Below are positions 17,316 to 25,961 of a stretch of DNA of 64,000 nucleotides, piece by piece. The DNA lies in contig NZ_JAICDG010000002.1 in the NCBI RefSeq assembly GCF_022751215.1, forward strand, positions 1,922,001 to 1,986,000. Reading direction: 5' to 3'. The stretch is from Actinomadura terrae. GTDB taxonomy: Bacteria > Actinomycetota > Actinomycetes > Streptosporangiales > Streptosporangiaceae. A program made the translations under genes and the position numbers. The notes below the pieces were generated by a model. The model was not told the DNA's origin, did not search any database, and was given only the letters and a program-made list of their open reading frames with translations. The first letter of the stretch is position 1. Every line of letters starts with the position of its first letter.

Positions 17316-19461
17316 CCCGATTGATCCCGCTTTTCGGGTCGCGCTGAAGGGGCATGCCCCAGGCGTGGCCGAGGACGAACTGAGCATGCTCGCCGGACGG
17401 TACGGCGTCGCGCCCCGCTACATCGACTGGAAGGGCGAGGAGGTCGGGGTGCGGCGCGAGACCCTGGTCGCCGTCCTGGCGGCGCTGGGCGTGGACGCCT
17501 CGTCCCCGGCGGCCGTCCGGGGGGAACTGGCCCGCGCGCCCGCTCCCGCGCAGCCCTACGGCGACGCGGGGAACATGCTGCCGCCGGTCGTCGTGCTGAG
17601 GCGGGGCGTCCCGGCGCCGTTCGTGCGGGCACGGCCGGGCGAACCCCTCGACCTCGCCGTGGAGCTGGACTCCGGCGAGACGATCCCGCTCGTCCAGGAC
17701 CCGTTCGCGCAGGACGAGGTGCCGCTGGGATGGCACCGCCTGCACGCCCGGCAGGGCGACAGGCACGAAACCGCGCCGTTCCTGCTCGCCCCGAGGGCAC
17801 TGGAGCCGCCGCCGCGGATGTGGGGGTTCACCGCGCAGCTCTACTCGGTGCGGTCCCGGGCGTCGTGGGGGATGGGCGACCTGCGCGACCTCGCCGATCT
17901 CGCCGCCTGGAGCGGGCACGAGCTGGGCGCGGGCTTCACGCTGATCAACCCGCTGCACGCGGCCGAGCCCGTCCCGCCGGTCGGCGCGTCCCCGTACTCG
18001 CCGATGAGCCGCCGCTTCGCCGCGCCGATCTACCTGCGCGTCGAGGACCTCCCCGAGTACGGGGCGCTGCCCGCCGCCGACCGCGAACGGCTCGCCGCTC
18101 TCGCCGAACCCTTGCGCGCGCCACACGACCGGATCGACCGCGACCGGGTGTGGACGGCCAAGCTGAAGGCCCTGGAACTGCTGTATGGCGTCCCGCGCGA
18201 CGCCGAGGCGCGGCACCGGTTCGAGGAGTTCCGCCGCCGCGAGGGCGAGGCCCTGAGGGCGTTCGCGATCTGGTGCGCGCTCGCGGAGGAGCACGGCGCC
18301 GACTGGCGGCGCTGGCCCGCCGAGCTGCACGACGCCCGGGGCCGCGCCGTCGCCGAGGCCGCCGGACGGCTCGCCGGACGCGTCGACTTCCACGCCTGGC
18401 TGCAATGGCGCCTGGACGGGCAGCTCGGCGGCGCCCAGCGCGCGGCCAGGGAGGCCGGGATGCAGGTCGGGATCGTCCACGACCTGGCGGTCGGCGTCGC
18501 GCACGGCAGCGCCGACTCCTGGATCTACCGGGACCTGATGGCGCCCGGCATGAGCGTCGGCGCGCCGCCGGACGAGTTCAACCAGCGCGGCCAGGACTGG
18601 GGCCAGCCGCCCTGGCACCCGCGCCGCCTCGCGGACGCCGCCTACGTCCCGTTCCGCGAGATGGTGGCCGCCGCGTTCCGGCACGGCGGCGGGCTGCGGC
18701 TGGACCACGCGATGCAGGTGTCGCGGCTGTGGTGGGTGCCCGAGGGCGGCTCCCCGGCCGAGGGCACCTACGTCCGCTACGACCGGAACGCCCTGCTCGG
18801 CTGCCTGACCTGGGAGGCGGCGAGGGTGGGCGCGGTGGTCGTGGGGGAGGACCTCGGGACGGTCGAGCCGGAGGTCCGCGACGACCTCGCCGCCCGGGGC
18901 ATCCTCGGCACGTCGCTGCTGTGGTTCGAGCAGGACGGGCAGGGCCGCCCGAAGCCCCCGGACCGGTGGCGGGAGCTGTCGCTGGCCACCGTCGGCACCC
19001 ACGACATGCCCCCGATCACGGGCTACCTGCACGGCGACCACACCGCGCTCCGCGACCGCCTCGGGCTCCTCACCCGTCCGGCGGCCGACGAGGCGGACGA
19101 GCACCGGCAACGCCTCGCGGACTGGCTGCGGCTGCTGCACGAGCACGACCTGCTGGACGTCCCGCCCGGCGAGATCCTGCGCGCGCTCTCGGGCGGCTCG
19201 ACCGCCTACGACGAGCGGCTGGTGGAGGCGCTGCACGCGTTCCTCGCGCGCACCCCGGCCCGCCTCATCGGCGTCGCGCTCGCCGACGCCGTCGGGGAGC
19301 GCCGCACCCAGAACCAGCCGGGCACGATCGACGAGTACCCGAACTGGCGCGTCCCGCTGGCCGGGCCCGGCGGGACGCCCGTCCTGCTGGAGGACCTCCA
19401 GACCGACCGGCGGGTGCGGGACGCGCTGCGGGGCCTGCCGGTCAGCCGAGCGTCGCGGTGA
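17308..19461 (+). CDS. malQ: 4-alpha-glucanotransferase (amylomaltase)
   Basis: GH77 enzyme that transfers alpha-1,4-glucan segments in maltodextrin and glycogen metabolism. 717 aa, the length usual for the bacterial long form with an N-terminal domain (about 1-150). The catalytic core has the nucleophile Asp in GLRLDHAMQ, the acid/base Glu in VVGEDLGTVE and the third Asp in GTHDMPPITG. ATG 17308 lies inside the last codons of the amidase. The 3' end overlaps the converging hypothetical gene by 20 bp. Confidence 0.95.
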   Translation: MTNPIDPAFRVALKGHAPGVAEDELSMLAGRYGVAPRYIDWKGEEVGVRRETLVAVLAALGVDASSPAAVRGELARAPAPAQPYGDAGNMLPPVVVLRRGVPAPFVRARPGEPLDLAVELDSGETIPLVQDPFAQDEVPLGWHRLHARQGDRHETAPFLLAPRALEPPPRMWGFTAQLYSVRSRASWGMGDLRDLADLAAWSGHELGAGFTLINPLHAAEPVPPVGASPYSPMSRRFAAPIYLRVEDLPEYGALPAADRERLAALAEPLRAPHDRIDRDRVWTAKLKALELLYGVPRDAEARHRFEEFRRREGEALRAFAIWCALAEEHGADWRRWPAELHDARGRAVAEAAGRLAGRVDFHAWLQWRLDGQLGGAQRAAREAGMQVGIVHDLAVGVAHGSADSWIYRDLMAPGMSVGAPPDEFNQRGQDWGQPPWHPRRLADAAYVPFREMVAAAFRHGGGLRLDHAMQVSRLWWVPEGGSPAEGTYVRYDRNALLGCLTWEAARVGAVVVGEDLGTVEPEVRDDLAARGILGTSLLWFEQDGQGRPKPPDRWRELSLATVGTHDMPPITGYLHGDHTALRDRLGLLTRPAADEADEHRQRLADWLRLLHEHDLLDVPPGEILRALSGGSTAYDERLVEALHAFLARTPARLIGVALADAVGERRTQNQPGTIDEYPNWRVPLAGPGGTPVLLEDLQTDRRVRDALRGLPVSRASR

Positions 19462-20440
19462 TCCGCGTGCTGACGTCGTGCAGGAGCGTGTCGGGTTCGA
19501 GCGGCGCGTCCGCGATCTTGGAGAACAGCGCGGGCAGGCCCGCCAGCGGGTAGCGGTCGTCGTCGGCGTCCCGGAGCGCGGCGCGGCCGAGGGGCTGGTG
19601 CGACAGCGACTTGCGGGCCCGCGCCCACGCCGTCTGCACCTCCTCCGGCGACGGGACGCCGAAGCCGTGCCCGACCGGTGCCGCGTGCCGGAGCTTGACC
19701 AGGGCGCTGTCGGTGAAGTCGGCCGCGAGCCTGCACCGCTCCGACAGGCTCGCGCGGACGCCGTCCTCCAGCCGCGTCATCACCGTGCAGGGGGTGCGGC
19801 AGCGGGCGGCGCAGTCGCCGAGCGCCGAGGCGACCTGGCTGTGCTGCCGGTCGAGGTAGGCGCGCCAGCCGGGCGGCGGCTCGGTGGAGACCCGCAGGGC
19901 CCGATCGCAGGCGGCGCGCTCGGGACGGGTGTGGTCGCACACCCGCGCGGAGCCCGGCTCGACCGGGACGCCGAACCGGCTGCCCTCGCCGTTCACCGCC
20001 GGGCCGAGCCGCGCCGGGTCGCCCGCGTGCCCGAGGACGGGCTCCCAGGCCAGCATCGCCAGGTACTCGCTGGCGATGTGCACGGCCGCGACCAGCGCCG
20101 CCATGTCGCGCCGGTACCAGCGGATCGAGATGACCTCCAGCAGCAGCCGGTAGGCGGGCCGCAGGCTCGCGAGCGCCCCGCGCGGCTGCTCCCGCGGCGC
20201 CTGCGGCATGCGGCTGGCCCGCGCCCGGTCGAGGAGGTCGTGCGGGACGTCGCCCACCTCCTCGGGCATGCCGAAGTCCTCCGCGTCCAGGTCGAGGACC
20301 CGCTGCCCGAACGCGCACAGCGCCGCCACCCCGTTCGCCCCGTCCCCCGGCGCTAGCGCCCCGTGCGTCAGGAGCGCCTCCAGATCACCGAAGGCGTACC
20401 GGTGCGCGAGTGCCTTCAGAACGTCCTGTGCTGTGCGCAC
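19442..20440 (-). CDS. Hypothetical protein, Cys-containing
   Basis: 332 aa, not recognised; looks like a genuine actinomycete protein because codon bias is strong throughout. No signal peptide or membrane helix is seen. Mostly helical, with clustered cysteines in the middle (CDHTRPERAACDRA, then CAARCRTPC) that could bind a metal. GTG at 20440 with GGAAGG upstream. Its 3' end overlaps malQ on the other strand by 20 bp. Confidence 0.65.
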   Translation of the reverse strand: MRTAQDVLKALAHRYAFGDLEALLTHGALAPGDGANGVAALCAFGQRVLDLDAEDFGMPEEVGDVPHDLLDRARASRMPQAPREQPRGALASLRPAYRLLLEVISIRWYRRDMAALVAAVHIASEYLAMLAWEPVLGHAGDPARLGPAVNGEGSRFGVPVEPGSARVCDHTRPERAACDRALRVSTEPPPGWRAYLDRQHSQVASALGDCAARCRTPCTVMTRLEDGVRASLSERCRLAADFTDSALVKLRHAAPVGHGFGVPSPEEVQTAWARARKSLSHQPLGRAALRDADDDRYPLAGLPALFSKIADAPLEPDTLLHDVSTRITATLG

Positions 20441-20533
20441 GCGCCCACCTTCCCACTTGTCACGATCGTCACCCCGCGTCGCATCCGGCTCCCCGAGACG
20501 CTTCCCGCGATGATTTCACCTCCGAAGGCCAAT

Positions 20534-20602
20534 GCGCCCCGTGACCATGCATTCCGTCCGGTATGGGAAGCATCCGGATCCGGTCACAGGGCCACGGGGC
20601 GC
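20534..20602 (-). terminator. Nested inverted repeat downstream of pepN
   Basis: GCGCCCCGTG (20534-20543) pairs with CACGGGGCGC (20593-20602), and an alternative inner stem GTGACC/GGTCAC (20541-20546, 20582-20587) can form. It lies about 40-110 nt past the pepN stop, so most likely a terminator. Confidence 0.5.
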
Positions 20603-20644
20603 GCGATTTCGAGGCGGGGGGTGTCAGGCGGCGGAACCGTCCTG

Positions 20645-23179
20645 TCAGGTGGCGGAGCCGTCCTTGGCGCGGGCGCGCAGGGCGCGGGCCACGCCGTCGC
20701 GTCCCTCCGACAGCAGCCGGACGAGCGCCGCGGGCGGCCGCTGCTCGGTGATGTAGGCCTCGGTCCGGTCGACGGTGGACTGCTCGATCACGAGGAACGG
20801 GTAGGCGACCTCGACGAAAGTCTGCGACATGTCGCTGCTCCACTCCTTCCAGATCCGGCCGACCTCGGTGAAGTAGGCGTCCACGTAGGGGAGCAGCAGC
20901 TCGGCCTGGTCGGGCTCGACGAACCCGCCGAGCGTCGCCCGGAACACCGCGTTCGGCAGCGTCCCGGACACGATCCGCTCCCACGCCGCCGCCTTGGCCT
21001 CCGCCGAGGGGACGGCGGCCTTGCAGGCGGCGGCGTGCCGTTCTCCCGCGGCGGTGCGGTCCCGCTCGTGCTCGGCGTCGATCTCGGCCTCGCCCGCCTC
21101 GCCGGTGACGACCAGGCGGCGCAGCAGCGCCCAGCGCAACTCGGTGTCGACCTTGAGCCCCTCCAGCGCCTGGGTCCCCTCCAGCAGCCCCCGGACGAAC
21201 GCCAGGTGCTCGGCGCCGACGGCGGACGCCGCGAACGCCTGCACGTAGGCGAGCTGGAAGTCCGAGCCCGGCTCGGCCTCCCGCGCCAGCCGCGACAGCG
21301 TGTCCGCCATCAGGCGCACGCCCTCCTCGCGCCACGCCGGGTCCGCGTACTGCTGGACGGCCGTGCGCGCCTGCCGCAGCAGCGTCTGCGTGACGGAGAT
21401 GTCGGTGACGCCGTGGATGCCGCGCATGACCAGCCGGACGTAGTCGCGGGTCGCCATCTCGGCGTCGCGCGTCATGTCCCACGCCGCCGACCAGCACAGC
21501 GCCAGCGGCAGGCCCTCTTTGATGTCGGCGATGCCGTCGACCAGCGTCTGCTGCGAGTGCGCGTCCAGCCGGATCTTGGCGTAGGTGAGGTCGTCGTCGT
21601 TGACCAGGACGAGGTCGGGCCGCTTCCGGCCGATCAGCTCCGCGACCTCGGTGCGGGCGCCGACGACGTCCAGCTCGACCCGGTCCCGCCGGACGATCCC
21701 CTCGGCGGTCCGGTCGTACAGGCCGATCGCGACGCGGTGCGAGCGCAGCGTCGGGTAGTCGGCCTTGGCCTCCTGCGCCACCGCGAACGAGGAGAAGTTC
21801 CCGTCGCCGTCGACCTCGTACTCGGCGCGCAGCGTGTTGACGCCGGCCGTCTCCAGCCACTCCTTCGACCAGGCGGCGAGGTCGCGTCCGGACGTCTCCT
21901 CCAGCGCCCCCAGCAGGTCGGTCAGGACGGTGTTGCCCCACGCGTGCCGGTCGAAGTAGCGCCGCACGCCCTCCAGGAAGTTGTCGCGGCCCACGTACGC
22001 GACGAGCTGCTTCAGCACGCTCGCGCCCTTGGCGTAGGTGATCCCGTCGAAGTTGACCTCGACCGCGCGGATGTCGGGGATGTCGGCGGAGATCGGGTGC
22101 GTGGAGGGGAGCTGGTCCTGCCGGTACGCCCACGCCTTCATGAGGTTCGCGAACGTCGTCCACGACATCGTCCACTTGGTGGCCTCGGCCTGGCACAGCA
22201 CGCTCATGTACGTGGCGAACGACTCGTTCAGCCACAGGTCGTCCCACCAGCGCATGGTGACGAGGTCGCCGAACCACATGTGCGCCATCTCGTGCAGGAT
22301 CGTCTCGGCGCGCCGCTCGTAGGCCGCGTCGGTGACCCGCGACCGGAAGACGTAGTCCTCCAGGAACGTGACGGCGCCCGCGTTCTCCATCGCGCCCGCG
22401 TTGAACTCCGGCACGAAGAGCTGGTCGTACTTGGCGAACGGGTACGGGCGGCCGAAGACCTTCTCGAAGTAGGCGAAGCCCTGGCGGGTCACGTCCACGA
22501 TCGCGTCCGCGTCCAGGTGCTCGGCGAGCGAGGCGCGGCAGAACACCCCGAGGGGGATCACGGTGCCGTCCTCGCGGCGGTGCTCGTCCCGGACGACGTG
22601 GTAGGGGCCCGCGACCAGCGCCGTGATGTAGGTCGAGATCTGCGGGGTCGGCGGGAAGTGCCAGCTCCCGCCCTCGGCGCGGTCGGCGGCCTCGTTGGTG
22701 ACGACCTCCCAGTTCTGCGGGGCGCGCACGGCCAGCTCGAACGTCGCCTTGAGGTCGGGCTGGTCGAAGCAGGTGAACATGCGGTGCGCGTCGGCCGTCT
22801 CGAACTGCGTGTACAGGTACACGCTCTGGTCGACGGGGTCGACGAAGCGGTGCAGGCCCTCACCCGACCGCGAGTACGCGCAGTCGGCGACCACCCGGAG
22901 TTCGTTGTCGGCCGCGAGGTCCGGCAGCGGGATCCGGCCCTTCTCGGCGTCGTAGGACGCGGGGTCCAGGTCACGCCCGTTCAGCGTCACCTCCCGCACG
23001 AGCGCGCCATGCAGGTCGATGAAGGTCGAGGCGCCCGGCTCGGCGCTGTCGAACCTGGCCACCGTGGTGGAGCGGAACCGGTCCTCACCCGTGGTGAGGT
23101 CGAGCTCGACCGCGTACGACCGCGCGGTGAGCAGCCGGGCCCGTTCCCGCGCCTCATCGCGCGTGAGGTTGCCTGCCAC
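20645..23179 (-). CDS. pepN: Aminopeptidase N (M1 metallopeptidase)
   Basis: 844-aa zinc aminopeptidase that trims N-terminal residues from peptides in the cytoplasm. GAMEN exopeptidase motif at 262-266, zinc ligands H296-E-M-A-H300 and E319 in WLNES. The C-terminal ERAP1-like helical domain is complete. GTG at 23179 with AAGGAG 5 nt upstream; an ATG two bases earlier is in another frame. It is divergent from the Rv2466c-like gene, the same arrangement as Rv2467-Rv2466c in M. tuberculosis. A palindrome 45-58 bp upstream may be an operator. Confidence 0.97.
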   Translation of the reverse strand: MAGNLTRDEARERARLLTARSYAVELDLTTGEDRFRSTTVARFDSAEPGASTFIDLHGALVREVTLNGRDLDPASYDAEKGRIPLPDLAADNELRVVADCAYSRSGEGLHRFVDPVDQSVYLYTQFETADAHRMFTCFDQPDLKATFELAVRAPQNWEVVTNEAADRAEGGSWHFPPTPQISTYITALVAGPYHVVRDEHRREDGTVIPLGVFCRASLAEHLDADAIVDVTRQGFAYFEKVFGRPYPFAKYDQLFVPEFNAGAMENAGAVTFLEDYVFRSRVTDAAYERRAETILHEMAHMWFGDLVTMRWWDDLWLNESFATYMSVLCQAEATKWTMSWTTFANLMKAWAYRQDQLPSTHPISADIPDIRAVEVNFDGITYAKGASVLKQLVAYVGRDNFLEGVRRYFDRHAWGNTVLTDLLGALEETSGRDLAAWSKEWLETAGVNTLRAEYEVDGDGNFSSFAVAQEAKADYPTLRSHRVAIGLYDRTAEGIVRRDRVELDVVGARTEVAELIGRKRPDLVLVNDDDLTYAKIRLDAHSQQTLVDGIADIKEGLPLALCWSAAWDMTRDAEMATRDYVRLVMRGIHGVTDISVTQTLLRQARTAVQQYADPAWREEGVRLMADTLSRLAREAEPGSDFQLAYVQAFAASAVGAEHLAFVRGLLEGTQALEGLKVDTELRWALLRRLVVTGEAGEAEIDAEHERDRTAAGERHAAACKAAVPSAEAKAAAWERIVSGTLPNAVFRATLGGFVEPDQAELLLPYVDAYFTEVGRIWKEWSSDMSQTFVEVAYPFLVIEQSTVDRTEAYITEQRPPAALVRLLSEGRDGVARALRARAKDGSAT

Positions 23180-23223
23180 ATGAACTCCTTGGTCGGCTTA
23201 TCTGCTTGCTGCCCCCCATGTTT

Positions 23224-23237
23224 ACCAACCGGTCGGT
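23224..23237. promoter_or_regulatory. TetR-like palindrome upstream of pepN
   Basis: ACCAACCGGTCGGT, 14 bp, palindromic except for one pair, 45-58 bp before the pepN start. The ACCGGT-centred shape resembles many TetR-family operators. Confidence 0.35.
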
Positions 23238-23301
23238 GTACAGGTCCCGGCGCCACGGCCTTCGGTCACTCCGAACCGACCGGAAACGGTACGAATTGGT
23301 G

Positions 23302-23328
23302 GGGAATCCGCGCGGACCGGCCCGGGTT
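23302..23328 (+). promoter_or_regulatory. SigR/SigH-type promoter
   Basis: GGGAAT (23302-23307), 18-nt spacer, GTT (23326-23328), the S. coelicolor SigR consensus (thiol-oxidative stress). It lies about 100 nt before the start of the mycothiol-dependent reductase gene, whose M. tuberculosis homologue Rv2466c belongs to the SigH regulon. Confidence 0.6.
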
Positions 23329-23429
23329 GTCGTCTGTGGGAACCCGCCGGGGAACCGGTGAACCCCTGGTGGGAACCCTGTTCCCCGCCTGGTTTATGCG
23401 CCCGTGTTCGTTTTCTGAGGAGGCCGACG

Positions 23430-24044
23430 TTGCCGAACGATGCTGTGACACCCGTGGACTTCTGGTTCGACCCGCTCTGCCCCTGGGCGTGGATGACCTC
23501 GCGCTGGATCCTCGAGGTCCAGCGACAGCGTCCGATCGAGGTGCGCTGGCACGTGATGAGCCTGTCCGTCCTCAACGAGGACAAGGACGTGTCCGAGAAG
23601 TACCGCCAGATGCTCGAAACGGGCTGGGGCCCGGTGCGGGTCGCGATCGCCGTGGAGCAGAAGTACGGTCCCGAGGCCCTCGGCCCCTTCTACACCGAGA
23701 TCGGGACGCGGCGCCACCACGGCCGGCGCGAGTTCGGCCGGGAGCTGTACGAGGAGGCGCTGACCGCCGCCGGGCTGGACCCGGAACTCGCCTCCGCCGC
23801 CGACTCCACCGACTACGACGACGCCGTGCGGGCCTCCCACAAGGACGGCATCGACCGGGTGGGCCAGGAGGTCGGCACCCCCGTGATCGAGGTCGAGGGG
23901 CACGCGTTCTTCGGCCCGGTCGTGACGCCCGTGCCGCGCGGTGAGGCGGCGCTGAAGCTGTTCGACGGCGTACTCGCGGTCGCCTCCACCGACGGCTTCT
24001 TCGAGCTGAAGCGCACCCGCACGCGCGAACCGATCATCGACTGA
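23430..24044 (+). CDS. Mycothiol-dependent reductase, Rv2466c/DsbA-like
   Basis: 204-aa thioredoxin-fold oxidoreductase of the Rv2466c family, which uses mycothiol to reduce oxidised or nitro substrates under oxidative stress. The active site is C17-P-W-A20 in FDPLCPWAW; Rv2466c has CPWC, so the second cysteine is absent and a monothiol mechanism is likely. The helical insert (KYRQMLETGWGPVRVAIAVE) and the cis-Pro loop VGTPVIEV are present. TTG start at 23430 with GAGGAGG 6 nt ahead; no other start has a comparable site. Preceded by a SigR-like promoter. Confidence 0.88.
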   Translation: MPNDAVTPVDFWFDPLCPWAWMTSRWILEVQRQRPIEVRWHVMSLSVLNEDKDVSEKYRQMLETGWGPVRVAIAVEQKYGPEALGPFYTEIGTRRHHGRREFGRELYEEALTAAGLDPELASAADSTDYDDAVRASHKDGIDRVGQEVGTPVIEVEGHAFFGPVVTPVPRGEAALKLFDGVLAVASTDGFFELKRTRTREPIID

Positions 24045-24074
24045 CGGCCCGGCCCGGTCATGTGACGCGAAAGA

Positions 24075-24105
24075 CAGGTAGTTGCGACCGTATTGCAACT
24101 GCCTG
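24075..24105 (+). promoter_or_regulatory. Nur-like nickel operator upstream of nikM
   Basis: TTGCGA-N5-TTGCAA at 24082-24098 matches the Streptomyces Nur box (tTGCaa-N5-ttGCAA) with one base changed. It sits inside a longer inverted repeat (CAGGTAGTTGC 24075-24085 with GCAACTGCCTG 24095-24105). Predicts nickel-dependent repression of the operon. Confidence 0.65.
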
Positions 24106-24123
24106 GGATGCGCCCCCAAACTG

Positions 24124-24149
24124 GTCCTACAGCCATTAACAGGTAGGAC
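24124..24149 (+). promoter_or_regulatory. Inverted repeat covering nikM ribosome-binding region
   Basis: GTCCTAC (24124-24130) and GTAGGAC (24143-24149) with a 12-nt loop, ending 10 nt before the chosen GTG. A hairpin here would hide the ribosome site, or the DNA may be a second operator. Confidence 0.4.
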
Positions 24150-24159
24150 GGTGAGGGAC

Positions 24160-24867
24160 GTGCACGTACCGGACGGATTCATCGATGCTCCGGTCTCGAT
24201 CGCGGCGGGCGCGGTCGCGGTGGTGGGCGTGGGGGTGGCGCTGCGCGGCGCCCGGCGCGAGCTGGACGACCGCACCGCGCCGCTCGCGGGCCTGACCGCC
24301 GCGTTCGTGTTCGCCGCGCAGATGCTCAACTTCCCCGTCGCCTCGGGGACGAGCGGGCACCTGCTCGGCGGCACGCTCGCGGCGATCCTCGTCGGCCCGT
24401 ACACCGGCGTGCTGTGCGTCTCGGTCGTCCTGCTCATGCAGGGGCTGCTGTTCGCGGACGGCGGCCTCACCGCGCTCGGCGTCAACATCACGAACATGGC
24501 GCTGGTCACGGTCCTCGTCGGCTACGGGCTGTTCCGGGTGCTGCTGCGCGTGCTGCCGAAGACGCGGGCCTCGGTCGCCGGGGCGTCATTTGCCGCCGCC
24601 GTGGTCTCGGTCCCGGCCGCCGCCGTCGCGTTCACGCTGATCTACGCCGCCGGCGGCACCACCGACGTGTCGGTGGGCAAGGTCGCCGCCGCGATGATCG
24701 GCGTGCACGTGCTGATCGGCATCGGCGAGGCGCTGATCACCGCCGTGACGGTCTCCAGCGTGCTCGCCGTCCGTCCCGACCTCGTGTACGGGGCGCGCGG
24801 CATGGTCAAGCCCCTGGAGCTGCGGCGCGCCGGAGCCGACGGCTCGGCCGAGCCGTCCCGCGCCTGA
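24160..24867 (+). CDS. nikM: Nickel ECF transporter S-component (CbiM/NikM)
   Basis: 235-aa membrane substrate-binding component of an energy-coupling-factor nickel/cobalt importer. The N-terminus MHVPDGF, with His2, and H67 in ASGTSGHLLGG correspond to the metal ligands of the known NikM structure; about seven hydrophobic segments follow. GTG 24160 is chosen because family members begin at this MHxPDGF motif and Met1/His2 bind the metal; GTG 24151 would add three residues and spoil that. The Nur-like box upstream favours nickel over cobalt. First gene of nikMNQO. Confidence 0.88.
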   Translation: MHVPDGFIDAPVSIAAGAVAVVGVGVALRGARRELDDRTAPLAGLTAAFVFAAQMLNFPVASGTSGHLLGGTLAAILVGPYTGVLCVSVVLLMQGLLFADGGLTALGVNITNMALVTVLVGYGLFRVLLRVLPKTRASVAGASFAAAVVSVPAAAVAFTLIYAAGGTTDVSVGKVAAAMIGVHVLIGIGEALITAVTVSSVLAVRPDLVYGARGMVKPLELRRAGADGSAEPSRA

Positions 24868-24888
24868 GCCCGGACCTGAAGGAGGATC

Positions 24889-25197
24889 ATGAACATCAAG
24901 CGTTTCTTCGCCGGGTTCCTGCTGGTCTCGCTCGTCCTCGCCGGGGTGGTCAGCTACTACGCCAGCGCCAGCCCCGACGGCCTGGAGAAGGTCGCCGCCG
25001 ACAAGGGCATCGACTCCAAGGAGAAGGACCACTCGCTCAAGGACTCCCCGCTCGGCGACTACGGCGTCAAGGGGGTCGACGACGCGCGGCTGTCCGGCGG
25101 CCTCGCGGGCGTGATCGGCGTCGGCGTGGTGCTGCTGGCCGGGGGCGGCCTGTTCTGGGTGATGCGGCGCCGAAGTCCTTCTGAGGACGCCTCGTAG
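24889..25197 (+). CDS. nikN: PDGLE-domain accessory subunit (NikN/CbiN-like)
   Basis: 102-aa protein with one N-terminal and one C-terminal membrane helix. The extracytoplasmic loop starts ASASPDGLEKVA, the diagnostic PDGLE motif of CbiN/NikN-type subunits that open the S-component to metal. ATG 24889 behind GAAGGAGG. Its TAG stop overlaps the next GTG start by one base (TAGTG). Confidence 0.88.
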   Translation: MNIKRFFAGFLLVSLVLAGVVSYYASASPDGLEKVAADKGIDSKEKDHSLKDSPLGDYGVKGVDDARLSGGLAGVIGVGVVLLAGGGLFWVMRRRSPSEDAS

Positions 25198-25961
25198 TGG
25201 GCGCTGGGCACGCCCACCGCCTCTACGTCCCGCGCGCGTCGCCGGTGCATGGGCTGCCGCCGCAGTGCAAGATCGTCGCCGTGCTGGCGTTCGTGATGCT
25301 GGTGGTGGCGACGCCGCGGGAGCGGCTCTGGGCCTTCGGCGCGTACGCGGTGCTGCTCGCGGCCGTCGCCGTGACCGCCCGGGTGCCGTTCGGCACGATC
25401 GCGCGGCGGATCGCGATCGAGGTCCCGTTCGTCGCGTTCGCCTTCCTCATGCCGTTCGTGGCGAACGGCGAGAAGGTCACGGTGCTCGGGCTGCGGCTCA
25501 GCGAGAGCGGGCTGTGGGGCGCCTGGAACGTGCTCGCCAAGGGGACGCTCGGCGTCGTCGCGTCCATCCTGCTCGCCGCGACCACCGAGCCGCGACTGCT
25601 GCTGCTCGGCATCGAACGGCTCCGGATGCCGCAGCTCATCACGCAGATCGCCACGTTCATGCTCCGGTACGGCGACGTCGTCACGGCCGAGCTCGGCCGG
25701 ATGCGGGTCGCGCGGGCCTCGCGCGGGTTCGAGGCGCGCGACCTGCGGGCGACGCGCGTCCTCGCCAAGTCGGTCGGGGCGCTGTTCCTGCGCTCCTACG
25801 AGCGGGGCGAGCGCGTCCACCTGGCCATGGTGAGCCGGGGCTACGACGGCCGGATGCCCGTCCTGTACGACGTGGGCGCGACCACCGCGCAGTGGACGGC
25901 CGCCGCCGCGCTCCCCCTGGCCGCCGCCCTGGTGACCGCGGCCGCTTGGATGGCGTCATGA
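25197..25961 (+). CDS. nikQ: ECF transporter T-component (CbiQ/NikQ)
   Basis: 254-aa membrane coupling protein linking the metal-binding subunit to the ATPase. Five hydrophobic segments; the two cytoplasmic coupling motifs are visible as ARASRGFEARD and VSRGYDGRMP (A/S-R-G). GTG start overlaps the nikN stop; its own stop overlaps the ATPase start as ATGA. Confidence 0.88.
   Translation: MGAGHAHRLYVPRASPVHGLPPQCKIVAVLAFVMLVVATPRERLWAFGAYAVLLAAVAVTARVPFGTIARRIAIEVPFVAFAFLMPFVANGEKVTVLGLRLSESGLWGAWNVLAKGTLGVVASILLAATTEPRLLLLGIERLRMPQLITQIATFMLRYGDVVTAELGRMRVARASRGFEARDLRATRVLAKSVGALFLRSYERGERVHLAMVSRGYDGRMPVLYDVGATTAQWTAAAALPLAAALVTAAAWMAS

Noticed and set aside
24061..24159. Cobalamin riboswitch upstream of the metal transporter
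   Set aside because: No B12-box-like sequence and the region is under 100 nt; the Nur-type inverted repeat explains it better.
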